Source: Actimicrobium antarcticum (GTDB lineage: Bacteria > Pseudomonadota > Gammaproteobacteria > Burkholderiales > Burkholderiaceae_D). Taken from it: a DNA stretch of 64,000 nt. Positions within the stretch are counted from its first letter, which is position 1. Every line of letters starts with the position of its first letter. Of the stretch, positions 53,119-62,819 are shown piece after piece. Position numbers and translations under genes: made by a program. The DNA is taken from contig NZ_BAAAZE010000005.1 of NCBI RefSeq assembly GCF_039536745.1, positions 248,001 to 312,000 on the forward strand, read 5' to 3'. The notes beneath the pieces were generated by a model. The model saw nothing but the letters and a program-made list of their open reading frames with translations. It searched no databases and was not told where the DNA came from.

Positions 53119-53777
53119 TGGGGGGGAGTTTTGGCGTTGGGCGTTTTTGGCACGGGCGCCATTTCGACCCGCCGGTTTTGCGCGCGGGCGGCGTCATCGG
53201 TGTTGGGTCCGACCGGCTGCTCGGCACCGAAGGCGGCGGCAAACACCATCGACGACGGCATGCCTTCATCGATCAAGGTCCGGGTGACGGTCAAGGCACG
53301 CTGGGCCGATAGCTCCCAGTTGTCGGCAAAGCGGCCGCGTCGAATCGTGGTGTCGTCGGTAAATCCGCTCACCATCAGCAGTTCGCCACGCGACATCAGG
53401 TACGCCCGCAAGGGCGTGACCAGGCTGGTCAGCAGTTGCCTGCCATCGGGCTGCAGCTGGTCCGAGTTGAGCGCAAACAGCACCTGCCCGCTGATGCCGA
53501 TACGTCCGTTGTTGAGGGTGATGCGGCCTGTCGCGAGCGGAATCGCCAGCGCTTTTTCGAGCGTCATGCGGCGCTGCTCTTCGACCTGGCGTTTTTTGAC
53601 TTCGTCCTGCAGGTGCGAGGTCAATTCCATCTGCACACCCACCACGCCCACCAGCAACAGCACGAACGCACCCAGCAAGCCCGACATCAGGTCGCCAAAG
53701 ACCGCCCAGACCGGCGCGGTACTTTCCATGCCGGCGTCGCTGTCGTCGACGTTGTTGCTTACTCCGTCGCTCATCAA
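53115..53777 (-). CDS. MotB/ZorB-like OmpA-domain protein
   Basis: A 220-residue protein with a single transmembrane helix (about 23-46) and a periplasmic OmpA-like peptidoglycan-binding domain (about 90-215). The helix begins WAVFGDLMSGLLGAFVLLLV; Asp29 sits where MotB and ZorB carry the proton/sodium-binding Asp. The OmpA domain has ALNSDQLQPDGRQLL, GELLMVSGFTDDTTI, NWELSAQRALTVTRTLIDEG and AQNRRVEM. It should be the stator rod that pairs with the DUF802 protein. It overlaps that gene and the DUF2894 gene by four bases each. Confidence 0.85.
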   Translation of the reverse strand: MMSDGVSNNVDDSDAGMESTAPVWAVFGDLMSGLLGAFVLLLVGVVGVQMELTSHLQDEVKKRQVEEQRRMTLEKALAIPLATGRITLNNGRIGISGQVLFALNSDQLQPDGRQLLTSLVTPLRAYLMSRGELLMVSGFTDDTTIRRGRFADNWELSAQRALTVTRTLIDEGMPSSMVFAAAFGAEQPVGPNTDDAARAQNRRVEMAPVPKTPNAKTPPQ

Positions 53778-55945
53778 TTTGCTCTTTCGGACAACTGCGC
53801 CGGCAGCTGCCGCAGTTCTTCGACCATCTCTTTTTGCGACATCAGGCTCAGGTCGATGATGTCGCGCGCCTGCGCCACGTAATAGGCCAGTTGCTCGTCG
53901 CTGCGCAGCATCGATTTGTCCATCGCGCCTTCGATGCGCTGCAGGTTGGCGATCAGCTTGTCATTGGCGTCGCCAAACGTCTGCACCGCAACACCGAAGG
54001 ACGCGCTCAGACTGGAGACGTCAATCGCGCTGCTGGTGACGTGGGCGGCGATGTCGGAGAGCTTCGCGGCTTCGCTGGCAATCGTATCCGAGAACGCGCC
54101 GCCGGCCGCAGTGAGCGCCACCGCCGACGACGCCACCAGCGCATCAATCACGGCGCGCTGTTCGACGGAGGCGTGATTGATCGCCGTGAGCAGGGTGTCG
54201 AGCGTTGCCATGATGCGGCTGCGTTCTTCCAGCAAGGCGTTATCGCGCGCGACATTGCCGGAAATTTCCTGGCGTAGCTGGCCGATGACGGCGGCCGCAG
54301 CACGCGGTGCTTCGGAGGCTGTTTCGATGAGGCGCGTGATCGGTGCTTCCAGCCCCGAGCCCAGCGTGGTCAGATGGCTGGTCAGCGCGGTTTGCAATTG
54401 CGCCAGCCGTTCGACGGCGGCATTGCCACGCAGCGCTTCGTCGTCCCGGAGTGCGCCCAGTTCCGAACGCAGCAGGCTGGTCAGTTGATCCATGCGCGCA
54501 CGGTGCTGTTCGACCCAGTCAGCTTCAGCGGCAATGCGGGAGCGCATCAGTTCTTCGGCGCTCGCCAGCAGGCGGCTGGTCTCGTCGAGCGATGTGCTGG
54601 CGCTGCTGTGCGCCTGCGCGGTGATGTCCTGCACGGTCCGGGTCAGCGTGTCGCAGAGTTGCTGCTGTTGCGCCAGCGTTTGTGCGCCGGTGTGTTGCAG
54701 TTCCTGCGTGAGTGCGGCGGCCACGACTTCCAGCGATTGCGTCCATGCCTGCTGCTGCTGATTTTCGCGCGTTGCCTGGGCGGTTTGCAGGCTGGCGTAG
54801 GTCTCGCCGACAGTGGCCACAAGCGCGCCTGAACGCTGCTCGAAGGTGGTGCTGAAGGCCGCCAGCGCCTGGCCGATGCCGGCGACCAGATTGCTGTTGG
54901 CCTGCTCGTGGCTGGTCAGTGACGCCGTCCAGGTATCGGCAACGGTGGCCGCGGTATCGGTGAAGCGTGCCGACAGGCCGTCGAGCTGCAACTGCACGGT
55001 ATCGGCCATGCGCCCGTGCATCAATGTCGCTTCCCGCGCGATCCCGCTCATCGCTGCTTCGACTATGGGTTTGATGCTTTCGCCGGCCACGTGAGCGCTC
55101 TGGCTCAGGCTGTCGCGCAGGGACTGATCGACAGCGCTGGCCAGATCGGTGTAGACGCCTTTGATGGCGCTGTGGAAGTTTTCCTGGTTGCCGAGCAGGC
55201 GCTGGCTCAATTGCTGGCCCAGCTGCTGGTTCATGTCGTTCATCTGCCCCATCATTGCCTGCAATTGATCGACCACGGCAGGTAGTGCCAGCGATTGCAA
55301 CTGCAGTGCCTTGAAGGTTTCCTGCCGCTGATGAGTCAATGAAAAGCGCCGCAATACCGTGGCAATGCTGGTGTCGAGTCGCTGTGCTGCCAGCACCCGT
55401 TCGCGCCGGCTGAGTGCCGACATCAGGCCCAGCATCGCCGAGGCCGCGACCCCGGCCACCGACGTGCCAAACGCCAGCCCCAATCCCTTGACCGGCACGG
55501 CAAGCGCCGAGCGCATTGCCTGCAGGTCGGTGGTATTTTCCAGTGCGAAGACGGCGCCCTTGAGGGTCACCACCATGCCCAGAAATGTCCCCAGCATGCC
55601 CAGCATCACCAGCAACCCGACCAGATAGGGCGTCAGGGCAGGGCCGGGCAAGCCGACGCGCTCGCCTTCGATGCGCAAGCGCACGGAATTCTGCAATGAC
55701 GCCGGCACGCCGGCCAGCCAGTCGCCCAGGTCGGCCAGGTTCGCGGGAATCGCTGCGAGCGCGGCAGCCAGTGTCGCGGTCGCCTGACGAAACCGGCGCA
55801 GTTCGAGCGCGCCAAACGCATACACGGCACCTATGATGGTCGTCATCGCCAGCGCCAGAAAACTGCTGTCGATGAAGCCGATGCCGATCCAGATGATCCC
55901 GATTGCGCCGAGGAAAAAGGCGACGGTAAATGCATGTCTATTCAT
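53774..55945 (-). CDS. DUF802 protein, MotA/TolQ/ZorA-like with long cytoplasmic tail
   Basis: A 723-residue protein. Four membrane segments lie at about 5-27, 29-47, 105-127 and 154-176; TPYLVGLLVMLGMLGTFLGM and GLGLAFGTSVAGVAASAMLG are MotA/TolQ/ExbB channel motifs. Residues about 180-723 form a long, Ala/Gln/Leu-rich helical cytoplasmic tail with many heptad-like stretches. This four-helix plus tail plan is that of ZorA in the Zorya phage-defence system, where the tail carries the signal. ATG 55945 is preferred (a longer frame to 55996 adds an unlikely lead) and overlaps the DUF3348 gene by 8 bp. With the OmpA partner it should form a membrane ion-driven complex. Confidence 0.82.
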   Translation of the reverse strand: MNRHAFTVAFFLGAIGIIWIGIGFIDSSFLALAMTTIIGAVYAFGALELRRFRQATATLAAALAAIPANLADLGDWLAGVPASLQNSVRLRIEGERVGLPGPALTPYLVGLLVMLGMLGTFLGMVVTLKGAVFALENTTDLQAMRSALAVPVKGLGLAFGTSVAGVAASAMLGLMSALSRRERVLAAQRLDTSIATVLRRFSLTHQRQETFKALQLQSLALPAVVDQLQAMMGQMNDMNQQLGQQLSQRLLGNQENFHSAIKGVYTDLASAVDQSLRDSLSQSAHVAGESIKPIVEAAMSGIAREATLMHGRMADTVQLQLDGLSARFTDTAATVADTWTASLTSHEQANSNLVAGIGQALAAFSTTFEQRSGALVATVGETYASLQTAQATRENQQQQAWTQSLEVVAAALTQELQHTGAQTLAQQQQLCDTLTRTVQDITAQAHSSASTSLDETSRLLASAEELMRSRIAAEADWVEQHRARMDQLTSLLRSELGALRDDEALRGNAAVERLAQLQTALTSHLTTLGSGLEAPITRLIETASEAPRAAAAVIGQLRQEISGNVARDNALLEERSRIMATLDTLLTAINHASVEQRAVIDALVASSAVALTAAGGAFSDTIASEAAKLSDIAAHVTSSAIDVSSLSASFGVAVQTFGDANDKLIANLQRIEGAMDKSMLRSDEQLAYYVAQARDIIDLSLMSQKEMVEELRQLPAQLSERAN

Positions 55946-56744
55946 TGCGTGCTTTGTGAATGTTGTGTGTGGTGTGTGTGCGGAGCAGGTGTTCATTGAA
56001 TGCTTCGATCAGCCCCAGCGCCGGTTGCAGCCGCAGCGCCAGTTCCGCCAGCAGCAGCATGCGCAGGTCATCGCAAAAGCGCACCAGCCAGCCGCCGGCG
56101 TTGGTCCAGCCGGCGGGATTGTCTGGCAGTTGCCGTTCGGCCAGCCACTGCTGATGTGCCGTGAACAAATGCGCAAAACGCTGTTTCAGAAGGAGCGGCA
56201 CTGTCGCCAGTAATTGCTTCTCGCGATCGCGCAGTATCTGCTCGAACACGGCGTCCAGGTCGGCCAGTTGCGTGAGCTGCGGTGACGCCTTTTCAAGCGC
56301 CTCCCGAACGTTGACCCGCAGCGGTTGCAGGCGCAATTCCATCTCGCGCTGGTGGGCCTCATAGAACCGGCGGTAGGGCGCATAGGCCGTCGCCAGGTCG
56401 AGCGGCAGATCGCGTGCTGGCGCGGGTAATTTGATGTGGGTGTTGCTGGTGCCGGACGCCGATGAGCAGCTCCTGGTGATCGACTCGATCAGACCAGCCT
56501 GTACTCGGGTGAATTCGCTGTCGATGGACGTCGGGTCCGACACTGTTTCCGATGACGCCGGCACGCCGGTCCTGCTGTCGTTGAGTACGGCAGACAGCGT
56601 GATGGCGTCGGTAAAGTGTATCCACAAGCCCAGTTTTTCTGCAAACGTGCTCGTCGGCGCGGCTGCATCGACGATGGCCAGGTCCGCGAGACAACGCATC
56701 AGGGTTGAGCTGTGAAAATTTGTACGCGGTAACGCTCGCGTCAT
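55938..56744 (-). CDS. DUF3348 family protein
   Basis: A 268-residue soluble protein, first gene of the operon. MTRALPRTNFHSSTLMRCLA and AEKLGLWIHFTDAITLSAVL are the N-terminal signature of DUF3348; the C-terminal part is helical and rich in Leu, Arg and Gln. Function unknown. Its fixed position before the DUF802 gene suggests an assembly or signalling partner of the membrane complex. ATG 56744 is preferred over ATG 56756 because MTRALPRTNF is the usual start in the family, as I recall it. Confidence 0.75.
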   Translation of the reverse strand: MTRALPRTNFHSSTLMRCLADLAIVDAAAPTSTFAEKLGLWIHFTDAITLSAVLNDSRTGVPASSETVSDPTSIDSEFTRVQAGLIESITRSCSSASGTSNTHIKLPAPARDLPLDLATAYAPYRRFYEAHQREMELRLQPLRVNVREALEKASPQLTQLADLDAVFEQILRDREKQLLATVPLLLKQRFAHLFTAHQQWLAERQLPDNPAGWTNAGGWLVRFCDDLRMLLLAELALRLQPALGLIEAFNEHLLRTHTTHNIHKARNE

Positions 56745-57502
56745 AAGCAGGGGCAATCAGGAACAGGTGCAATCAATATCGGAAAAAGCAGGGCGGCTGT
56801 GAGTTCACGCTGCGCAGGGATATGCGTCTCGGAGATATTTCGATGCTGCAATGTCAGCGCTGCTGCATCGAATCTGTCCGGGCGCGATTATATCGCGCAG
56901 GGACGGTAAGCCCAAACGCGCAGCGGGTCAGGTCGCGGCTATCGATAATGCGGAACTCGGAATTGTTGTGCAACTTTGCGCTTGGTCATGTTTTTCGTTG
57001 TAGGCGGCGGTCTCCTGCCAAATGACCGATTACACAAAATTATTATCCCCCCGGACTACCCGGTAACCGACACACAAACGCTTTGGTGGCGTGCGCCGCC
57101 TGACCGCAGCAGCGACGTGGTCCCACACCACATTCAAATGCGGTGCGGATGCCAAAGCAAGAGCTATTTTGCCCCATCAATTTGGAATGACTCGTAACCC
57201 ACCCGTGTGCCATGTCATTTGCTCCCCATGGCCTGCCCCTGCACCATTCGACGCTCTGTCAACGTTTTATCCATGTTTGCTCCGGTTCATCGACCAAAAG
57301 CGAAATGTGGCGGCGGCTGCTGCTGATTGTTATCAAGTCGCTTGGTAACCGATAGTAATTGTTGATAATTACAGACTAAAATTCCATCACGCATTTTGTA
57401 AAGAACGTTAAAATTCCGGCCATTTATTTTGTTGGCCAGACGGACAGCGCCCTTGCGCTCAACTTGGGGATTGCACAATCCAATCCCGTGCAAACAGCAA
57501 CC
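56745..57502. other. Intergenic region, 758 bp, between divergent genes
   Basis: No gene recognised. It must contain promoters for the DUF3348 operon and the GGDEF gene; an AT-rich block lies at 57330-57440. Confidence 0.45.
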
Positions 57503-59605
57503 ATGCGACTACTTTCCTTAAAAAATTGGGTTTTGCCACGCGCTACTGCAATCACAGGTGTCGGGGTGATCATCGCCGGAATTCTGGTTTGTATCGGATG
57601 GGCTACCGGAAACGCCAGTGCGACGCGTCTGTTTTTCGAGGGTGAGGCGATCTCTGTGGTGGTCGCCATCGAATTCATCCTCGCAGGAACGGTGTTTGTT
57701 GTCGCTGGCTTGCGACACCCACTTGCGCTCAGGCTTATGCAACGCGGTGTCGCTGCCGGTTTATTGGCGCTGAGTACCGTTGGCGCGATCGGCCTGTTGA
57801 CTGATGGTTTGGCCAGGAGTTTGTATTTTTCCACGGCGACATTGGCCATGAGCCCCGGTGCTGTGGCGGTGTTCGTACTGAGCGGCGTGCTGCTCCTGAT
57901 GCTCGCGCCGACCCAGTCACGGACCAATCGGTTGGTGATCCAGCTCGGCACGGCGGGTATTGCCGCAATCGGCGTGATCCTGATCCTTAACGAATACGTC
58001 AATACGGACTACATTTTCACGACCGGCAAGGTCAAACAGGCAGCTCTCGGCACCGCGATCCTGTTTCTGGCGCTCGCCGTAGGTATGTGGGGACTCTGGC
58101 GCGATGCGGCATGGAACAATCACCCGAGAAAGGATGTAAAACCGTCCAGTATCTATCTGGCAGTAGATGTCCTGGTTACCGTCATTGTTGCCACTGTTGC
58201 GCTGATCGCGTTTGGCTTGTCGCAGGGCCGGTCGCAAGAAATCATGCTCGATCAGATGGATGTTGTCGCAAAAGACAAGCGGCTCTTTTTTGATACGCTC
58301 CTGAATTCGCATTTTGACAAGGCGCTACTCTCCAGCGAGCGCCCCGCCATCATAAAAGCGCTGGTCGAGATTGCCGAAGATCGTACCTCGAATGGCGAGC
58401 GAGTCGAGCTGATGACAGCGGCGGCGCACTCGTTTGTGAAGAGGGACTTCAGTGCTTTTTCAATCCGCACCAACGACGGCAAGCTCGTTGCGTCAGCCGG
58501 TTCGGTTGTCGTCAAGGCTGAGCAGCGTATCCGGCTATGGGGTAATACCGGCGTCGAATTGCTCTGGGATAAAGGCTATGTCTTGCGTACCCACCTTCCG
58601 GTGCACCGCAACGACGAGGTGGTTGGCTTTGTCGACGCCGAACAGCGTATGGACGACTTGACGCTGCTGCATAAAAAAGCCATCAGCGGCGCGCAGACCA
58701 GCGATATGGTGGTCTGCGCAGCCGACGGTGACAAGCAACAATGCTTTCCTTTTCGGTGGAGCAAAGTCGCAGCGCAATTTCCGAGCTACCTTGATGGACG
58801 TGCATTGCCGTTGACGCGTGCATCCAACGGTGAGACAGCGACCGAAATCACAACCGACTTTCGTCGCGAACGGGTCATGGCGGCATTCGGGCCTATCGGA
58901 AGTACCGGGCTGGGTATGGCAATCAAGCGAGACATGACCGACCTTTACGCACCAATTCGCAAGCAGTTCTTCAGTACATTTCCGTTTTTTCTGTGTCTCA
59001 TTCTGGTGAGTATCGGCGTTGCGCGCGCCATGCTGAACCCGCTCATCAACGCACTCGAACTGACCGGCGAAAAAATGCGCGTGGTTGCTCTGACGGATGC
59101 GCTGACCGGTCTGGCAAACCGTGCTCTGTTCGACGACCGGTTGCAGCTGTCGATGGGGCGTTCAAGACGAACAAAAAGCACGATGGCGCTCATGTTCGTC
59201 GATCTCGATAAATTCAAGTCCGTCAATGACAGGTTCGGTCACAACACAGGGGACGAGTTATTACAATGGTGTGCGGCCCAGATGGCATTGGTCACCAGAG
59301 AGACAGATACGGTAGCGCGGTTGGGTGGTGACGAATTCACGTTGATCCTGGACGCGATTCCCAACGACGACGTAGCGAAACGGATTGCCGGCGACCTTGT
59401 TGATGCGATCGGACGCTACAAGACCGTATTTCCGGCACTGGATGTCGAGGGCTTCGGCGCCAGTATCGGCATTGCGTTTTACCGTGGCGACAGTCGAACG
59501 CCCAAGCAGCTCGTCGCTTGCGCAGACGCCGCCTTGTATGAATGCAAAAAGAGCGGGCGTGCGTCATTCAATATTGCCGAGTACGAGGAGAGTAAGGCGC
59601 TTTGA
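57503..59605 (+). CDS. Membrane-bound diguanylate cyclase with extracytoplasmic sensor
   Basis: A 700-residue protein. The N-terminal 210 residues contain about six hydrophobic segments (MASE-like), then another helix near 225-245, a periplasmic CACHE-like sensor domain (about 250-490), a last helix (about 500-525) and a GGDEF domain. The cyclase has TDALTGLANRALFDDRL, VDLDKFKSVNDRFGH and the intact active-site RLGGDEFTLIL, so it should make c-di-GMP. An RxxD inhibitory site is not clear. ATG 57503 is used; TTG 57464 would add 13 residues. Monocistronic. Confidence 0.85.
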   Translation: MRLLSLKNWVLPRATAITGVGVIIAGILVCIGWATGNASATRLFFEGEAISVVVAIEFILAGTVFVVAGLRHPLALRLMQRGVAAGLLALSTVGAIGLLTDGLARSLYFSTATLAMSPGAVAVFVLSGVLLLMLAPTQSRTNRLVIQLGTAGIAAIGVILILNEYVNTDYIFTTGKVKQAALGTAILFLALAVGMWGLWRDAAWNNHPRKDVKPSSIYLAVDVLVTVIVATVALIAFGLSQGRSQEIMLDQMDVVAKDKRLFFDTLLNSHFDKALLSSERPAIIKALVEIAEDRTSNGERVELMTAAAHSFVKRDFSAFSIRTNDGKLVASAGSVVVKAEQRIRLWGNTGVELLWDKGYVLRTHLPVHRNDEVVGFVDAEQRMDDLTLLHKKAISGAQTSDMVVCAADGDKQQCFPFRWSKVAAQFPSYLDGRALPLTRASNGETATEITTDFRRERVMAAFGPIGSTGLGMAIKRDMTDLYAPIRKQFFSTFPFFLCLILVSIGVARAMLNPLINALELTGEKMRVVALTDALTGLANRALFDDRLQLSMGRSRRTKSTMALMFVDLDKFKSVNDRFGHNTGDELLQWCAAQMALVTRETDTVARLGGDEFTLILDAIPNDDVAKRIAGDLVDAIGRYKTVFPALDVEGFGASIGIAFYRGDSRTPKQLVACADAALYECKKSGRASFNIAEYEESKAL

Positions 59606-59792
59606 CATTCGCGATTGGCGTTCGGATGAACACGCTTGCACTGGTCGGCCATGTCAACAGCGTCATCAGAGAACGCACTCCGCATCCTATCGCTGCGCTG
59701 CGTGCACGGGAGTCTGCACCGCAAGCTCGCAACAATGGCGCGGTTAAATCTCCGCAAGGAACAACCCGTCACACTCTGCCGAAAGACGCCAG

Positions 59793-60965
59793 ATGACCCA
59801 CCACAAAAAATTAATCGCCATCATGGTGGCTGCCTTCACGATGGCTACCTTCATGGCGACTGCGTCACCTGCATTCGCCATCGAAGACACGTTCCAATTG
59901 CAAGCCCGTGCTGCCTATGCCAAGGTGATCGGGGACTACAACATTCCCGGTCTGGTAGTAGGCATCACAAGAAACGGTGAACACAGTTTTTACACCACCG
60001 GGCTGGCCTCGCGTGCCGATCATCGCCCCGTTACTGCGGACACGCTGTTCGAACTGGGGTCGGTCAGCAAGGTCTTCAGTGTCACGCTGGCAGCGCTGGC
60101 CGAACAACGGGGTCAACTATCTCTTGACGACAAAGTGGCGCATTTTTTGTGCGCCGATGCCTGTTCGATCGGTAACGACATGACACTGATGGACCTGGCG
60201 ACCCACCATTCCGGCGGACTGCCGTTGCAGGTGCCGGATCACATCACCAGCACCAGCGAACTCGTGACGTGGTTGAAAGACTGGACGCCGCCTCAGCCCG
60301 GGTCCCGCAGTTACTCCAACATCAGCATGGGTCTGCTTGGCAGCATCACGGCTGAGGCGATGGGTATGAGCTACCGACAGGCGATACAGACGGTACTGCT
60401 CCCCGAGCTGGGTTTGACGAATACCTGGATCGATGTTCCGGCGAACCGCCTGACAACGTATGCGTTCGGCTATGACCGAAAGACTGACCAGCCTATTCGG
60501 GTCATGCCCGGAGTGCTCGCTGCTGAAGCTTACGGAATCAAGTCGAGCGCGCGTGACATGCTGCGGCTTCTGGATGTGGAACTCGGGCTGGTGAAGGTGT
60601 CGCCTCACATCCGGGCGTCCATACGTCGCACCCAGGAAGGCCAGTTTGACACGGCCCGATTTACGCAGGATATGGTCTGGGAGCAGTACCCATGGCCCGC
60701 TGATCCGGACACGATGAAGCAGGCCAACAGTAACGACTTCATCCTGAATCCGCAGAGAGCAGACAGGATCGTGCCTGCGCTGCCGCCGCAGAAAGATGTG
60801 ATCCTCAATAAAACCGGATCGACGAATGGTTTCGGTAGCTACGTTGCCGTGCTGCCTGGCGAGAACCTTGGTATTGTGGTTCTCGCGAATCGCAATTATC
60901 CGAATCAAGCGCGGATTGGCGCGACCTACTCGCTGATCAGGATGCTGCTGTCGAGAAAGCCCTGA
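59793..60965 (+). CDS. Class C beta-lactamase-like serine hydrolase (AmpC type)
   Basis: A 390-residue exported protein with signal peptide (residues 1-29, cut after SPAFA). Active-site motifs of class C enzymes are all present: SVSK (Ser90, Lys93), YSN in RSYSNIS and KTGS in LNKTGSTNGFGSYV. VLLPELGLTNTWIDVP and NRNYPNQARI also match AmpC. It should hydrolyse cephalosporins or act on peptidoglycan. No ampR gene is adjacent, so expression may be constitutive. Length and motifs fit functional AmpC. Confidence 0.9.
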   Translation: MTHHKKLIAIMVAAFTMATFMATASPAFAIEDTFQLQARAAYAKVIGDYNIPGLVVGITRNGEHSFYTTGLASRADHRPVTADTLFELGSVSKVFSVTLAALAEQRGQLSLDDKVAHFLCADACSIGNDMTLMDLATHHSGGLPLQVPDHITSTSELVTWLKDWTPPQPGSRSYSNISMGLLGSITAEAMGMSYRQAIQTVLLPELGLTNTWIDVPANRLTTYAFGYDRKTDQPIRVMPGVLAAEAYGIKSSARDMLRLLDVELGLVKVSPHIRASIRRTQEGQFDTARFTQDMVWEQYPWPADPDTMKQANSNDFILNPQRADRIVPALPPQKDVILNKTGSTNGFGSYVAVLPGENLGIVVLANRNYPNQARIGATYSLIRMLLSRKP

Positions 60966-61046
60966 TGCAACGGCATACGCCGGTCGGTGTGCCGATCATC
61001 TGCGGCATTCAACAGATGTCTCCCTCTTAACGGAAAAGAAAAACCA

Positions 61047-61514
61047 ATGCGTCATTTCAGCAAAAACAAGTTAATCACTGTGCTCGCAGTGGCGGCATGG
61101 CTATCGGGATGCACGACCGCCGCGCCCGGATTGAAGACCACCGCGGGCATGAGCGGCGACGATCTCGGTTGCACAATCCCGACCAATTGCGTCACGACGG
61201 TGGGCAGCAATGCGATGTTGCCATTGCGATTTGACGGTACCGTCGCAGCAGGACTCAGCCAGTTGCGCGCAACGCTGGCGACCTTCCCCGAGGCGGTAGT
61301 CACGCGGGCCGACGACCAGCTTGTCGAAGTCGTGTTCGCTACGCGCGCGGGGTTCAAAGATACCGTGCTCTTTCGGGCGGATGCGGCCGACAGCAAAATC
61401 GATTTCCGTTCGCGCTCGGATTTCGGACTCTATGACTTCGGAAAAAACCGCGACCGCATGACCGACTTCACGGCGCGCTTTGCACAGCAGGCGCGCGAGC
61501 GATCATCGAAGTAA
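61047..61514 (+). CDS. DUF1499 family lipoprotein
   Basis: A 155-residue lipoprotein. The lipobox WLSGC puts the lipid-bearing Cys at residue 22. The rest is DUF1499-like: AAGLSQLRATLATFPEAVVT, QLVEVVFATRAGFKDTVLFR, KIDFRSRSDFGLYDFGKNRDR. Function unknown. ATG 61047 is used rather than an upstream start because the signal peptide begins there. It follows the beta-lactamase by 82 bp and may be co-transcribed. Confidence 0.82.
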   Translation: MRHFSKNKLITVLAVAAWLSGCTTAAPGLKTTAGMSGDDLGCTIPTNCVTTVGSNAMLPLRFDGTVAAGLSQLRATLATFPEAVVTRADDQLVEVVFATRAGFKDTVLFRADAADSKIDFRSRSDFGLYDFGKNRDRMTDFTARFAQQARERSSK

Positions 61515-61618
61515 GCGGCGCGTTTTCTGAACATCAGCGCACATGGTCTGCCCGCACAAAGCCATCTGCCTGCCGCTGCTGATCGGCCGTTGAGTCTATC
61601 AACCGCGCATCGACCATC

Positions 61619-62806
61619 TCATTGACGCAGCAGATCCGCGGCGATTTGCGCCGCCATGCGTGCTTCATCGGTGGGGATGACCCACACCTCGGCCTGGCTG
61701 GATTTGCTGTGTACGGGCACGACTTGCGTACCGTCGGCGGTGCTGTTTTTATCGTGATCGAGCGCGACGCCAAGAAATGCCAGCCGGTCGCACACGTCGG
61801 CGCGCAGCAGCTGATCATGTTCGCCGATTCCGCCGGTAAAGACGAGCGCGTCCAGTCCACCGATGCACGCTGCGACAGCCGCGGTTTCACGGACCACGCG
61901 ATATCCGAATAGGCGGATCGCCAGTTGCGCGTTCGGGTCATCGCTGGCGCGCAGTTGCCGCATGTCGGCAGAAATACCGGATACACCCAGCAAGCCACTT
62001 TGCCGATACAGCAACGCCTCCAGCCGCGCATGGTCCCAGCCTTGCGCCAGCAGGTGCAGAAGCACACCGGCATCGATCGCGCCGCAACGCGTGCCCATCA
62101 TCAGGCCGTCAAGTGCCGAAAACCCCATCGTCGTGGCACGGCTTTTACCGTCCAGCATGCCGCACAGACTGGCGCCGTTGCCGAGGTGTGCCATGACCAC
62201 GCGACCGGCAGCGCGCTGCGAAAAACGCGCCAATGTCTGGCTCACCGATTGATATGACAATCCATGAAATCCATAGCGCCGAATGCCTTGCTGCCCTAGC
62301 GCCTGCGGCAATGCAAACAGATATTCTTCCTCGGGCAGGTCGGCGTGGAATGCCGTATCGAAGCAGGCAATCTGGGGCACATCCGGAAACGCCCGTCCCA
62401 GTGCCAGGATGCCGTCGATATTGTGCGGCTGGTGCAGCGGTGCCAGCGGCGCCAGGTCACTCAGGGTGTGCAGAATCGCAGCATCGACTTTTACGGCCTG
62501 CCGAAAGCTTGCGCCGCCGTGGACCACACGATGGGCAATCGCTTGCAGCGTGCGCCCGGCACGTTGCTCCTGCAGTAGTCGCTGCAGTGTCTGCAGCGCC
62601 ACGTGAAATGGCTCGGCGTGACCGTCGACGTCGGGTTGCTCGCGATGGACTTGCCCGCCGCTACGCCACGACAACGACAGATGCCCGCCGGGTTCCAGTC
62701 CTTCAATTGATCCGGTCAGCGCGGCGGGTTGGGCGATGCCATGCTCGATGTCGTGCACGCCGAACTTGAGCGTGGACGATCCGGCATTGATCGACAGAAT
62801 TACCAT
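61619..62806 (-). CDS. ackA: Acetate/propionate kinase
   Basis: A 395-residue ASKHA-fold kinase that interconverts acetyl phosphate and acetate with ADP/ATP. Signatures are ILSINAGSSTLKFGV, AIAHRVVHGGASF, QIACFDTAFHADLP (active-site Asp), RRYGFHGLSYQS, MAHLGNGASLCG and LVFTGGIGEHDQLL. All catalytic regions are present. It starts 13 bp after the phosphotransacetylase gene, so the two form an operon. Confidence 0.93.
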   Translation of the reverse strand: MVILSINAGSSTLKFGVHDIEHGIAQPAALTGSIEGLEPGGHLSLSWRSGGQVHREQPDVDGHAEPFHVALQTLQRLLQEQRAGRTLQAIAHRVVHGGASFRQAVKVDAAILHTLSDLAPLAPLHQPHNIDGILALGRAFPDVPQIACFDTAFHADLPEEEYLFALPQALGQQGIRRYGFHGLSYQSVSQTLARFSQRAAGRVVMAHLGNGASLCGMLDGKSRATTMGFSALDGLMMGTRCGAIDAGVLLHLLAQGWDHARLEALLYRQSGLLGVSGISADMRQLRASDDPNAQLAIRLFGYRVVRETAAVAACIGGLDALVFTGGIGEHDQLLRADVCDRLAFLGVALDHDKNSTADGTQVVPVHSKSSQAEVWVIPTDEARMAAQIAADLLRQ

Positions 62807-62819
62807 TCGCCACTCCTGT

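Noticed and set aside
51587..56744. A canonical Zorya defence system
   Set aside because: The ZorA/ZorB-like pair is present, but no ZorC, ZorD or ZorE homologue is visible. It is reported as Zorya-like only.
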